In this document: positions 47,024 through 56,042 of the stretch, piece after piece
Position numbering within the stretch: the first letter of the stretch is position 1
Layout of the letters: every line of letters starts with the position of its first letter
Assembly: GCA_002713215.1 (NCBI GenBank)
Contig: PAVO01000005.1
Coordinates: 62,001 to 126,000, forward strand
Origin: Crocinitomicaceae bacterium
Lineage (GTDB): Bacteria > Bacteroidota > Bacteroidia > Flavobacteriales_G > Salibacteraceae
Length of the DNA: 64,000 nucleotides
Direction of reading: 5' to 3'
Translations under genes and position numbers: made by a program
The notes under the pieces: generated by a model
What the model was told of the DNA's origin: nothing
What the model saw: only the letters and a program-made list of their open reading frames with translations
Databases searched by the model: none

Positions 47024-47712
47024 ACCCGGCTCAAATAGAGTAGGGAATATCCCTTTACATACGAACCCTTCCACACCATTCTTGTATCCTCAAAAAGTAC
47101 AATTTCAAAGAAGGATTCACCCGCCTGAATAGTAGCATTTTGGTAGTCGTAGTCAATAGCGTATTCGTTTAAAAACAAAAGAAAACTCTCCGTGTCGTGT
47201 TTAACGAAAAGTGAATCTCCTGTAATGGTATAGGTTTCGTCCAGGGTATCTCTAAGAATCAGGGGGTTTTCAAATAGGTTGATACTGTAATCGACAAAAA
47301 GCTGTTCTCGTTGCTCAAAAGTTGTCAGCCGCCATCTCCCTTTTACTTTGTTAGAGTCTGGTGGCACAACATGAATGTTTTGATAATAAGTATCGTCTTT
47401 GTTCCCACGCTTACTAAAAGCTTTTAAGCTAATGTTATAAGTTCCCGGCCGAAAATACGACCAGGTCTTAGAAGTAATGTTTGAAAAGTTCCCGCCTTCT
47501 CCGGTCTTTAGCTCATTGTTAAAGCTATTTTCCGAACAGTCGGTAATAACCGTTTCCTGGCCCAACTGCACCGTATTGGGAGATGCCTCCACGCATGACA
47601 ATGGCTTTCGATTGCATGCAGATGATAACACCATGCATACGATCAAAATCTTAAACCAGTGACATTTTAAACTCTGAGGTCTTGTGGAATTCAATATCTG
47701 GATAATTTTCAT
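47020..47712 (-). CDS. Lipoprotein, paralogue of the 46370 gene
   Basis: 230 residues with a long N-terminal stretch, hydrophobic core [12 protein letters not shown] and the lipid Cys at residue 33, then VVTDCSEN-like ([20 protein letters not shown]) and a domain starting [10 protein letters not shown] that ends in SLLYLSRV. The ATG at 47712 lies 62 bp inside the 3' end of prfC; the alternative TTG near 47646 would leave only about ten residues before the Cys. The overlap probably means coupling to prfC translation or a misplaced start. Confidence 0.7.
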   Translation of the reverse strand: MKIIQILNSTRPQSLKCHWFKILIVCMVLSSACNRKPLSCVEASPNTVQLGQETVITDCSENSFNNELKTGEGGNFSNITSKTWSYFRPGTYNISLKAFSKRGNKDDTYYQNIHVVPPDSNKVKGRWRLTTFEQREQLFVDYSINLFENPLILRDTLDETYTITGDSLFVKHDTESFLLFLNEYAIDYDYQNATIQAGESFFEIVLFEDTRMVWKGSYVKGYSLLYLSRV

Positions 47713-49249
47713 GGGCTTTTTGAAGCATCCAAGCCGATGGAGCTAAAAATACATAATTCCCTTCTTTATCTGTAGCAATTTCAGACACCTTAACACGGAT
47801 AAATTGCGCGAGTTGGTCTTTGTTTTCGCTGGTAATCCAGCATGCCATGTGATAAGGCATTGTTTTGAAATCTACCGTGGCTCCGTACTCATTTTTTAAG
47901 CGGTATTGAATTACCTCAAATTGAAGGTTTCCTACAGTACCTATTATTTTAATGTTACCCGGTTGTCTGCTAAATAATTGGGCAACTCCTTCCTCGGTAA
48001 GTTGAGTCAACCCTTTTTCGAGTTGTTTTGCTTTAAGCGGGTCTTTGTTAATGACCTCTTTAAACATTTCAGGAGAGAAGGAAGGGATTCCCTTATAATG
48101 CATGGCTTCTCCTTCGGTAAGCGTATCTCCAATTTTAAAGGTTCCGGTATCATAAAGCCCAACTACGTCGCCTGGGAAAGCCTCGTCTACAATAGCCTTG
48201 GATTGGGCCAGGAAAGTAGCTGGGTTAGCAAATTTCACCTTCTTGTCTAGCCGAACATGTTTAAAGAATTTATTTCTTTCGAAGGTTCCGGAAACAATTC
48301 TCAAAAAGGCAATACGATCCCTGTGATTCGGGTCAATGTTGGCGTGAATTTTAAATACAAATCCGGAAAATTTGTTTTCATTGGGTTCAACCTGGCGTGT
48401 GGAGCTCTCCCGTCCAATGGGAAATGGTGCTACTTCGCAAAACGTATCCAGCATTTCTTTTACACCGAAATTGTTTAAGGCCGAGCCAAAGAAAACCGGT
48501 GCCATTTTCCCCTTGAGGTAATCTTCCTTGTTAAACTCATCATAAACCCCTTCAACCAATTCCACATTCTCGCGAAGTTCGTCTGCATCTTCTTCACCTA
48601 CTGTATTGTCCAGTTTGGTATCGTCTAAGTTTTCTATTTCAACTATGTTTTCACTAACCTTAGACTTGTTTTCCGGGTCAAATAAATTAAGCGTTCCATC
48701 AAACATCTTATATACACCCTTAAACTCTGGGCCATAGTTGATGGGCCAGCTAAGTGGACGAACTTTGATCTTAAGCTTTTCTTCCAATTCATCCAGAAGT
48801 TCGAAGGGATCCCTGCCTGGACGATCCATTTTATTAATAAAGACAATAACCGGAGTATCTCTCATACGACATACCTCCATCAGTCTTTCGGTTTGTGCCT
48901 CAACTCCCTTAACGCAATCAATAACCAAAATAACACTGTCAACTGCAGTAAGGGTTCGGTAAGTATCTTCAGCAAAATCTTTGTGACCGGGAGTGTCTAA
49001 AATATTGATAATCTTACCCTTGTATGGAAATGACATAACAGAAGTGGCCACGGAAATTCCCCTTTGTTTTTCAATTTCCATGAAATCGGACGTTGCCGTT
49101 TTCTTAATCTTGTTTGACTTAACAGCTCCTGCAACCTGAATAGCTCCACCAAATAACAGGAGCTTTTCCGTTAAGGTAGTTTTACCGGCATCAGGGTGAG
49201 ATATAATGGCAAATGTTTTCCTCTTTTGTATTTCTTCGTCTAGTTTCAT
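47651..49249 (-). CDS. prfC: Peptide chain release factor 3
   Basis: GTPase that recycles RF1/RF2 after termination. Residues 17-25 contain the P-loop [13 protein letters not shown], then switch regions ([24 protein letters not shown]), [19 protein letters not shown] and a 532-residue total length as expected for RF3. The minus-strand -7 box TACTTTTG lies at 49266-49273. The gene is divergent from the SPFH gene and convergent to nothing; its 3' end carries the lipoprotein start. Confidence 0.95.
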   Translation of the reverse strand: MKLDEEIQKRKTFAIISHPDAGKTTLTEKLLLFGGAIQVAGAVKSNKIKKTATSDFMEIEKQRGISVATSVMSFPYKGKIINILDTPGHKDFAEDTYRTLTAVDSVILVIDCVKGVEAQTERLMEVCRMRDTPVIVFINKMDRPGRDPFELLDELEEKLKIKVRPLSWPINYGPEFKGVYKMFDGTLNLFDPENKSKVSENIVEIENLDDTKLDNTVGEEDADELRENVELVEGVYDEFNKEDYLKGKMAPVFFGSALNNFGVKEMLDTFCEVAPFPIGRESSTRQVEPNENKFSGFVFKIHANIDPNHRDRIAFLRIVSGTFERNKFFKHVRLDKKVKFANPATFLAQSKAIVDEAFPGDVVGLYDTGTFKIGDTLTEGEAMHYKGIPSFSPEMFKEVINKDPLKAKQLEKGLTQLTEEGVAQLFSRQPGNIKIIGTVGNLQFEVIQYRLKNEYGATVDFKTMPYHMACWITSENKDQLAQFIRVKVSEIATDKEGNYVFLAPSAWMLQKAHENYPDIEFHKTSEFKMSLV

Positions 49250-49265
49250 CTTCCCAATTGGCCGG

Positions 49266-49273
49266 CAAAAGTA
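49266..49273 (-). promoter_or_regulatory. -7 promoter box for prfC
   Basis: TACTTTTG on the minus strand matches TAnnTTTG, 16 bp before the ATG at 49249. Confidence 0.45.
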
Positions 49274-49392
49274 GTGTACTTCGGGTAGCTCATTCAGGAA
49301 TCGTTAAAAAATTGTATTTGTGAAAAGTGATGGGTGCGCATCGAATGAATAATTGTACATTAGAGACGAAATAAAATCCTAAAAAATAAATC

Positions 49393-50328
49393 ATGACAGG
49401 CACTATTGTAATTGTAATTATTGTTGTCTTAGTACTCTTTGACACCATCATCATTGTTCCGGAAAAAACAGCTAAGGTCATTCAACGACTTGGAAAATTT
49501 AGTGCCATTGCAGGTGCCGGGCTTAATTTTAAACTTCCCATTATCGACCGCGTTGCGGGGAATATCAACCTGAAAATCCAGCAGTTGGATGTTGATATTG
49601 AAACCAAAACACTGGACAACGTTTTTGTAGATGTCAGAGTATCAATTCAATTTGTGGTGATTGGAGATAAAATATGGGAGGCGTTTTATGCCTTGGAAGA
49701 TCCGGAAGCACAGATTGCTAGTTATGTTTTTGACGATGTTCGGGCAGAAGTTCCAAAGTTGGAATTGGATGATGTCTTCTCCAGAAAAGAAGATATAGCA
49801 GTTGCAGTACGACACAACTTATCCGAGGCCATGGAAAACTATGGATATAAAATTGTAAAGACCTTAATTACAGATATTGTTCCTGATACCAGGGTTAAGG
49901 ATTCCATGAATAAAATAAATGCAGCGAAAAGAGACAAAGAGGCGGCAAGGGAAGAGGCTGAAGCTGAAAAAATCACCATTATTAAAAGAGCTGAAGCTGA
50001 TGCCGAAAGTAAGCGCCTTCAAGGTGAGGGTATTGCACAACAACGGCTGGAGATTATCCGTGGTTTTAAAGAGAGTGTAGAAGACTTTCAAAAGGCACTT
50101 ACATCAATTGATGCCCAGGAAATTATGCAGTTTGTGTTGATGACACAATATTTTGATACGCTGAACAGCATTGGGGCAAATACCAATAGCAATACGCTTA
50201 TGGTTCCACACTCTCCAGCTGCCATGAACGATTTCTATCAGCAGATTATTGAGGGTACCATTATGGCTAAGAAGGCAGAAGAAGGAGATATGAAAAGAGA
50301 AGTAAATCCTGATGCCAAAGATGGATAA
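49393..50328 (+). CDS. SPFH/band 7 (stomatin-like) protein
   Basis: 311 residues. An N-terminal membrane anchor (TIVIVIIVVLVLFDTIIIV) is followed by VPEKTAKVIQRLGKFSAIAGAGLNF and the SPFH domain, then a long Ala/Glu/Lys-rich coiled coil (residues 175-230; AAKRDKEAAREEAEAE). It forms large membrane rings; the QmcA/HflK branch is closest. A 48-residue putative membrane protein gene follows after 8 bp and may be co-transcribed. Confidence 0.9.
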   Translation: MTGTIVIVIIVVLVLFDTIIIVPEKTAKVIQRLGKFSAIAGAGLNFKLPIIDRVAGNINLKIQQLDVDIETKTLDNVFVDVRVSIQFVVIGDKIWEAFYALEDPEAQIASYVFDDVRAEVPKLELDDVFSRKEDIAVAVRHNLSEAMENYGYKIVKTLITDIVPDTRVKDSMNKINAAKRDKEAAREEAEAEKITIIKRAEADAESKRLQGEGIAQQRLEIIRGFKESVEDFQKALTSIDAQEIMQFVLMTQYFDTLNSIGANTNSNTLMVPHSPAAMNDFYQQIIEGTIMAKKAEEGDMKREVNPDAKDG

Positions 50329-50336
50329 CAATTCAT

Positions 50337-50483
50337 TTGAAAAGAAAGTCTAGAAATATAATAGTGGCCGGCGGTATTGTCGGCCTTTTTTTTGGGTTAT
50401 GGATCAATCAGTTGGCCTTTGGAATAGTTGGCGGGCTTCTGGCTGGTTGGTTGGTGGGATTTATTACCAGAAAGGATATTTAG
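50337..50483 (+). CDS. Tiny glycine-rich membrane protein (48 aa)
   Basis: An open frame starting with TTG at 50337, 8 bp after the SPFH stop. The basic N-terminus MKRKSRN is followed by two hydrophobic helices, IIVAGGIVGLFFGLWI and LAFGIVGGLLAGWLVGFI, with glycines every three to four residues (glycine zipper), and the basic tail TRKDI. The pattern is not expected from random sequence. TTG is the only common start codon that keeps the whole basic N-terminus; a GTG at 50364 would remove it. Conservation of this small gene next to SPFH genes would be the deciding test. Confidence 0.6.
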   Translation: MKRKSRNIIVAGGIVGLFFGLWINQLAFGIVGGLLAGWLVGFITRKDI

Positions 50484-50485
50484 TT

Positions 50486-50543
<58 letters not shown>

Positions 50544-50545
50544 AA

Positions 50546-52225
50546 TTATTTCACCATACCTCTAAGTCGATTCATGTTCTTGTTGCCATCTTTATGATCT
50601 GGATTTAGTTTCAGACATTCTTCAAAGTTTATTTGGGCCAATTCCCAATTTTGTATTTGGGCATAGGCGATTCCCAGGTTGTTATAGTGGTCAGCATCTT
50701 TAGGGGCTAATTCGATGGCCTTTTTTAAATCAAGTATTCCTTCTTCTGTTCTGTTATACTTCGATAAGAGTACTCCACGATTGGAATAGGCAGACGCATA
50801 GTTGCTGTCTATGGAAATTGCCCGGGTGAAGTTGTTGTAGGCATTTTCCGGTTTATTTAAACTAGCCAGAGATAATCCTCTGTGATTAAAAGCAATGGAA
50901 TTTAGACTATCCAATTCAATAGCCCGGTTTAAGTCTTTAAGCGCTTTGTTTAATTTACCCCTGTCCAGGTAATTTCTTCCACGTTCTGCATAACCAGTGG
51001 TGTAATGAGGGTTTTTATTTATAACCCAATTCCAGATACTGATTTCGTTTTTCCAAACTGAGACATAAGAATAACTCGAATATGTGAAAACAAGCATCAA
51101 TATTGCGCCTATACCCATTAAGAAAATCTTACTTTTTTTCCAATAAGCATCAACCAATTGTCCAACCAACAAGCAAAGCCCCAGGTAGGGCAGGTAGGAA
51201 TAGCGGTCAGAAACCAGGTCGTTTCCGGTGGGAATAATCTTGAGTACTAAAACAATTGTAACGACGAAAAATCCAATGGGGAAGAGGTACTTTCTATTAT
51301 GATTAACCGCCTTCCATGCAATCACCAGAAACCCCATTACGAATAGGGGTGACAAGTAATAAGTCCAATGCAGGTAATCGTCTACTATAATCGGGTAGAA
51401 ATGCTTGGGAGAAAGGTCTATTGGCAACACAAAACTTACAACATAGTAGGCACTGGAATAACTGAACAACAGAAACCTTTCCAATAAACTGTATTCCGGA
51501 ATGGACTGAATAAACCCTGCTGAATTCTGGGCAAGAATATTAATGTATCCAATTACCAATGAGACCAGAACATAAGGGATTATTCGAATGAGGCTTTTTG
51601 GAAGTGAAAATTGATTTCGTACATAATCAATCAATAGAATGACCAGTGGAAAAACAACTGCGGCTGATTTCGATAGAGCGGCTAGAACAAAGCAAGTAAA
51701 TGTGATTAAACTCCATTTAGTTTTTGCTTCAGTGTCCAGGCTTTTGAGGTAGCTAATACAGGCAATGAGAAAGAAGAGGGTATATAACAGGTCCTTGCGT
51801 TCAGAAAGCCATGCAACGGATTCCACATGCATGGGGTGAATTACAAAGAGCACCATAACTATTCCTGCTATCAGTTCCTTTTTACTAAGCCTAAAGGCAA
51901 GGACATAGCAGAGAATCGCATTGATGAAATGAAGTAGAATATTGGAAAAATGAAACCCACTTGCCATGCCGTTGAACAACCAATTATCGATAGCAAAGGA
52001 CAGGGTGGTAATGGGATGATAAAGCCCAAAAACAAATTTTGAGAACATTCCCGGGACATCAAAGTTTTGAACCACTGGGTTATTGACAATCAATGGTCCA
52101 TCGTCGTAGTTGATCAGGTAATCGTATTGAATGCTTGGAAAGAATATAACTACTCCCAGAATTATGGACAGACCGGTCCAGCGCCAGAAGTATTTATAAA
52201 CGAAAGAAACTTTGACGTTGTCCAT
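50546..52225 (-). CDS. Membrane protein: GT-C-like N-terminus with C-terminal TPR repeats
   Basis: 559 residues. About ten membrane helices in the first 390 residues, with the first-loop sequence LINYDDGPLIVNNPVVQN, where the DD pair recalls GT-C O-mannosyltransferases (TMTC-like proteins of eukaryotes share this TPR layout). The C-terminal 170 residues are four to five TPR units (ALKDLNRAIELDSLNSIAFNHRGLS and similar). It may glycosylate proteins at the membrane, but no donor is shown. It is flanked by 7-bp repeat arrays on both sides of a 2.6-kb segment. Confidence 0.75.
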   Translation of the reverse strand: MDNVKVSFVYKYFWRWTGLSIILGVVIFFPSIQYDYLINYDDGPLIVNNPVVQNFDVPGMFSKFVFGLYHPITTLSFAIDNWLFNGMASGFHFSNILLHFINAILCYVLAFRLSKKELIAGIVMVLFVIHPMHVESVAWLSERKDLLYTLFFLIACISYLKSLDTEAKTKWSLITFTCFVLAALSKSAAVVFPLVILLIDYVRNQFSLPKSLIRIIPYVLVSLVIGYINILAQNSAGFIQSIPEYSLLERFLLFSYSSAYYVVSFVLPIDLSPKHFYPIIVDDYLHWTYYLSPLFVMGFLVIAWKAVNHNRKYLFPIGFFVVTIVLVLKIIPTGNDLVSDRYSYLPYLGLCLLVGQLVDAYWKKSKIFLMGIGAILMLVFTYSSYSYVSVWKNEISIWNWVINKNPHYTTGYAERGRNYLDRGKLNKALKDLNRAIELDSLNSIAFNHRGLSLASLNKPENAYNNFTRAISIDSNYASAYSNRGVLLSKYNRTEEGILDLKKAIELAPKDADHYNNLGIAYAQIQNWELAQINFEECLKLNPDHKDGNKNMNRLRGMVK

Positions 52226-52344
52226 GAGCAGGCTCAAAAATAGAAATAAGGTCAGACTATTTTCTATTGTCAATAAGTGTTCAAAAAAGAATTACAACCC
52301 ACAAGTAATGTCTACTTTTATAGGGCTGAAAATTTCAATGTAAT

Positions 52345-53121
52345 ATGAGTTCAATAGTTTTTGAAAAGATTGATAATCTGGGGGTTATAAAATTGAATCG
52401 ACCGGATAAATTGAATAGTTTTAATCGAGAAATGGCTTTTGCCATGCAATCAAGTCTCGATAAATGTGAGCAGGACCCAGAAATAAGAGCTGTACTGATT
52501 GTTGGGGAGGGGAGAGCCTTTTGTGCCGGACAAGATTTGGAAGAAGCTATTTCGGATAAAGGACCCGGTTTGAGAACCATAGTTGAGGAACACTACAACC
52601 CTATTATTGTTCGAATTAGAGAAATGGAAATGCCTGTGGTAGCTGCTGTTAATGGTGTGGCTGCTGGTGCAGGAGCAAACCTGGCGCTGGCATGTGATAT
52701 AGTGGTAACTTCAGAGGTAGCATCTTTTATTCAGGCATTTAGTGCAATTGGTTTAGTTCCCGATAGTGGAGGTACTTATACCTTACCTCGATTGGTAGGT
52801 TGGCAAAAGGCAAGTGCGCTTATGATGTTAGGCGATAAGGTAAAAGCCCATGAAGCAGAAAAGCTGGGTATGGTTTATAAGGTATTTGGCAAAGATGACT
52901 TTGAAGAAGAGAGCATGGCTTTGGCCACAAGGCTATCAACTATGGCCACTCAGGGGCTCGCACTTACTAAAAAAGCATTGAATGCATCGCTGACCAATAC
53001 CCTGGAAGAACAGTTGAACGAAGAGCTTGAATTGCAGACACTGGCTGGTCAAACACATGACTACCAGGAAGGGGTGAATTCATTTTTAGAAAAGAGAAGG
53101 CCTAATTTTAAGGGAGAATAG
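52345..53121 (+). CDS. Enoyl-CoA hydratase/isomerase, PaaG-like
   Basis: 258-residue crotonase-family enzyme. Motifs include GRAFCAGQDLEEAI (oxyanion hole), AAVNGVAAGAGANLALACDI, and IGLVPDSGGTYTLPRLVGW, whose Asp is the catalytic residue in PaaG-type isomerases. The closest match is 1,2-epoxyphenylacetyl-CoA isomerase (phenylacetate pathway), although a beta-oxidation role is possible. The companion PaaH-like enzyme is encoded 350 bp on. The other paa genes are not in the window. Confidence 0.85.
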   Translation: MSSIVFEKIDNLGVIKLNRPDKLNSFNREMAFAMQSSLDKCEQDPEIRAVLIVGEGRAFCAGQDLEEAISDKGPGLRTIVEEHYNPIIVRIREMEMPVVAAVNGVAAGAGANLALACDIVVTSEVASFIQAFSAIGLVPDSGGTYTLPRLVGWQKASALMMLGDKVKAHEAEKLGMVYKVFGKDDFEEESMALATRLSTMATQGLALTKKALNASLTNTLEEQLNEELELQTLAGQTHDYQEGVNSFLEKRRPNFKGE

Positions 53122-53127
53122 AGATTT

Positions 53128-53180
53128 CGAACATCGAACATCGAACATCGAACATTGAATGTTGAATGTTGATGTTGAAT
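53128..53180. repeat. CGAACAT tandem array followed by its inverted form
   Basis: Four copies of CGAACAT (53128-53155) are followed by TGAATGTTGAATGTTGATGTTGAAT (53156-53180), an imperfect inverse of the array, so the whole can fold into a long hairpin (AACATT...AATGTT is perfect). It begins 6 bp after the stop of the enoyl-CoA hydratase gene and could act as a terminator as well as a repeat. Confidence 0.8.
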
Positions 53181-53227
53181 AACTGATCAGGTATCCTGTG
53201 TCTCTTAATTAAATTTAGAGAATTATA

Positions 53228-53341
53228 TTACCCAAGATTTACCTTGACCCAGTACCAAATGGCCATAATAACAATGAAAGCCAAAACGAAGGGAGTTAGT
53301 TTTCGCATTCTTCTCATATTGTTGGGCTGATAATCGCTCAT
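53228..53341 (-). CDS. Tiny single-helix membrane protein (37 aa)
   Basis: Minus-strand frame beginning ATG 53341 (MSDYQPNNMRRMRKLTPF), with a basic N-terminal half and a strong helix FVLAFIVIMAIWYWVKV, ending LG before a stop. The length and plan, basic head plus one helix, match the small single-pass proteins often missed by gene finders. It occupies the gap between the two beta-oxidation genes; the 353-bp gap (53122-53475) otherwise holds the repeat and a promoter box. Confidence 0.5.
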   Translation of the reverse strand: MSDYQPNNMRRMRKLTPFVLAFIVIMAIWYWVKVNLG

Positions 53342-53392
53342 AGTACCCTCAAAAATATGTCTTTTTTATTAAGCTTTTGAAGACCAAAAAAG

Positions 53393-53400
53393 TACCTTTG
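53393..53400 (+). promoter_or_regulatory. -7 promoter box for the PaaH-like gene
   Basis: TACCTTTG matches TAnnTTTG. The upstream TTG (53377-53379) is only 13 bp away, so the -33 element is not certain. The leader to the ATG (53476) is about 70 bp. Confidence 0.4.
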
Positions 53401-53475
53401 AATCCGTTGAATTTTGGAAGCTTTTCATAGCTACACCAGGTTCAGAATATTGATTAAGACGAAAGAAAAACCCTT

Positions 53476-54633
53476 ATGAAAGTAGCCGTAATAGGATCCG
53501 GAGCAATGGGTTCGGGAATTGCTCAAATTGCTGCAACCAATGGTTGTGAAGTGACGCTTTATGATAACAATCCCGATTCGCTGGAAGTAGCAGGGCAGAA
53601 GCTTGTGAAAATAATGGATCGCCTGGTTGAAAAGGAAAAAATAACCCAGGAAGAGGCTTCTGGCATCCTGGGACGAATTGAAATGACCAGTAGCCTTCCG
53701 CTCATCGAAGGAGCTTCTTTGGTTATAGAAGCTATAGTGGAGAATCTGGATATTAAAAAGCAGGTGTTTACCAAGATCGAGAATTTGGTAGATTCGGACT
53801 GCATTTTGGCAACCAACACTTCTTCGTTGTCAGTGGCTTCCATTGCTTCCGCTTGCCAGAACAGGGATCGGTTTTTGGGACTTCATTTTTTTAATCCGGC
53901 ACCTCTAATGCCTTTGGTAGAAATTATTCCCAGCATTACCACTTCCGATAAATATGTTAAAAAAGTCAAGCAACTAATGTTGGACTGGGGCAAGTCTCCT
54001 GCTGTGGCCAGGGACACGCCCGGGTTTATTGTAAATCGTTTGGCCAGGCCTTTCTATGCAGAAGGCTTAAGGATGTATGAAGAAGGAATTGCGGATATGG
54101 CTACTATAGATTGGGCTATGAAAGAAATAGGTGGTTTTAGAATGGGACCTTTTGAACTGATGGACTTTATCGGTAACGATGTAAACTATGCCGTAACGGA
54201 ATCAGTTTTTACCGAGTTCTATTTCGATCCCCGATACAAACCTTCTATTACTCAAAAAAGATTGGTGGAAGCCGGCTTACTGGGCCGAAAATCGGGTCAT
54301 GGATATTACAACTATGAGAATACGTCTAGCAACCCAAAGCCCAATGAGGATCGGGAACTGGGAACCAAAATCTTCAACAGAACCATAGTCATGTTAATCA
54401 ATGAGGCCGCAGATGCACTGTTTTTAAACATAGCCTCTCAGGAGGATTTGGATACTGCCATGACCCGTGGGGTAAATTACCCCAAAGGATTATTGAAGTG
54501 GGCTGACGAGTTGGGAATAGATACGGTATTAAAAGGATTGGAGGATTTGTTTGAAGAGTTTGGTGAAGATCGATATCGTCCCAGCCCTTTATTAAAGAGA
54601 ATGAATAAAAACGGAGAAACATTTTATTCTTAA
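53476..54633 (+). CDS. 3-hydroxyacyl-CoA dehydrogenase, PaaH/HbdA-like
   Basis: 385 residues, NAD-dependent. Rossmann fingerprint VIGSGAMGSGIAQIAATNG, the dinucleotide and catalytic segment ATNTSSLSVASIA, FLGLHFFNPAPLMPLVEI with the catalytic His, then the C-terminal domain and the signature GRKSGHGYYNY. The C-terminal extension past 300 residues is longer than HbdA (about 280) and partly duplicates the domain (residues 300-385), as in PaaH-type enzymes. It likely oxidises 3-hydroxyadipyl-CoA or 3-hydroxybutyryl-CoA. Confidence 0.92.
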   Translation: MKVAVIGSGAMGSGIAQIAATNGCEVTLYDNNPDSLEVAGQKLVKIMDRLVEKEKITQEEASGILGRIEMTSSLPLIEGASLVIEAIVENLDIKKQVFTKIENLVDSDCILATNTSSLSVASIASACQNRDRFLGLHFFNPAPLMPLVEIIPSITTSDKYVKKVKQLMLDWGKSPAVARDTPGFIVNRLARPFYAEGLRMYEEGIADMATIDWAMKEIGGFRMGPFELMDFIGNDVNYAVTESVFTEFYFDPRYKPSITQKRLVEAGLLGRKSGHGYYNYENTSSNPKPNEDRELGTKIFNRTIVMLINEAADALFLNIASQEDLDTAMTRGVNYPKGLLKWADELGIDTVLKGLEDLFEEFGEDRYRPSPLLKRMNKNGETFYS

Positions 54634-54666
54634 ATTGAACATTGCAAATCGGAACACAGGTATAAG

Positions 54667-55155
54667 ATGGCTTACGATAATAAAATAACAGACGAGGAAA
54701 TTGATTTAGCAATTGAAACCCTGGAAGACATGGAAGAAGGGAAGTTGGAAAAGCTATTTAATCGCTTAGCCGAACAGCAACCCCATGCCGTTGGGTTTGT
54801 ACTTGGATTGGGTGAAGGGCTAAACAACGAAGAGGCAGAAGAAGACCTGCTTTATTTGGTTATGATTATGTGGTTTGCCATTGAATCAAATAAAAAGGCG
54901 GAGCTTAACTCCATTTCCGAAGAAGAAATGGAAAACCTTCAACATAAAATTGATGAAAGACTCGAACGCATTATGTCTTTTGCTGCAGAGGAAGAAGAGG
55001 ATGAATTTGAAGTGCTTATTTCCGAAAGTTCGCAACCCGCACTGGTTTCTTACCTGAGTGATGAATTCTTCTCGGAAGAGTATGCCAGGATGCCTGAAAT
55101 GAAAGTAGCTAAAATGTTTTCCTGTTTATCCGTACTTGCTGAAACCTTATCCTAG
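54667..55155 (+). CDS. Acidic protein of unknown function, 162 aa
   Basis: A soluble, highly acidic protein rich in Glu and Leu, mostly helical by pattern, with no membrane helix and no signal peptide. No domain is recognised. It follows the PaaH-like gene by 33 bp and overlaps the DUF1295 gene (minus strand) by 4 bp, so convergent transcription with shared stop region. Co-transcription with PaaH is likely. Confidence 0.65.
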   Translation: MAYDNKITDEEIDLAIETLEDMEEGKLEKLFNRLAEQQPHAVGFVLGLGEGLNNEEAEEDLLYLVMIMWFAIESNKKAELNSISEEEMENLQHKIDERLERIMSFAAEEEEDEFEVLISESSQPALVSYLSDEFFSEEYARMPEMKVAKMFSCLSVLAETLS

Positions 55156-56042
55156 CCTTTAGGAGGCCAGGGAAACAGGGCAGACGTACGCTCCCTGTAT
55201 TCCTTATACCCCGATCTTCTTTCCATCATTCGTTTATCCATCATTGGAATGCTTATAAAGACAAAGAGCCCGGTTATGGCCACAGGTCCTGCGATCATCC
55301 ATAGAGGATTGTCGGGGTGATAGGAAAGCAGGTAAATACTCCACCAAAAGAGCATTTCTCCTAAATAATTGGGATGCCGTGTATATTTCCAAAGCCCGGT
55401 TGTTAAGAGGCTCCCCTTAGGAGGGTTAGATGCTTTGAATGCCCGCAACTGGTTATCGCCAACGGTCTCGAAAAACAGGGCGATACAGAATAATAAAAAA
55501 CCCATAAATTGAATTAAACCAAAATCGTTCGCACCATTTTCAAACAGAGCAAAAGCGGGTACTAGCCCTAAAAAAACAATTAATGTTGGGAACATGTGAA
55601 TTCCGGAAAAATCGAGGAAGTAGGCAATTTTAGGGTTGTCTTTCCTAAGCATTGAGTACCGCCAATCTTCGTGATCCAGGTTTTTCCAACCCTCTGCCCA
55701 GTTATAAGTTAGCCGAATTCCCCAAAATACAACACACCACAGCAGTATGCTTTGCGCGCTAAACTCCAATAACGAATAGTCGAAAACATAGAACAGCACA
55801 GCTAGTAACAGGATTGGAACAACACTCCAATAAGGATCATAAATACTGGAATTTTTAAAACTAACCGAACCAATAAAAACGATAACAGTAGCCAGTACAT
55901 CAACTATTAATAGGGTTGGTAGTAGCCCCATATCGGAGTATAGGTAAGTAGCAATTAGAATTCCAATGAGGGTTGCAACAGAATATATGGCTAGCACAAC
56001 TCCCAAGGAGAACAGTTTATTACTCCTTTGCATAGATTTCAT
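55152..56042 (-). CDS. DUF1295 (steroid 5-alpha-reductase-like) membrane protein
   Basis: 296 residues with seven to eight membrane helices. The C-terminal part has GLWKYTRHPNYLGEMLFWWSIYL, the typical motif of the DUF1295/isoprenylcysteine methyltransferase-like fold, and LTYNWAEGWKNLDHEDWRY. The enzymatic activity is not known in bacteria. The ATG at 56042 overlaps the upstream DUF4476 gene by 23 bp; the alternative at 56033 would reduce this to 14 bp. It converges with the gene at 54667. Confidence 0.85.
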   Translation of the reverse strand: MKSMQRSNKLFSLGVVLAIYSVATLIGILIATYLYSDMGLLPTLLIVDVLATVIVFIGSVSFKNSSIYDPYWSVVPILLLAVLFYVFDYSLLEFSAQSILLWCVVFWGIRLTYNWAEGWKNLDHEDWRYSMLRKDNPKIAYFLDFSGIHMFPTLIVFLGLVPAFALFENGANDFGLIQFMGFLLFCIALFFETVGDNQLRAFKASNPPKGSLLTTGLWKYTRHPNYLGEMLFWWSIYLLSYHPDNPLWMIAGPVAITGLFVFISIPMMDKRMMERRSGYKEYRERTSALFPWPPKG

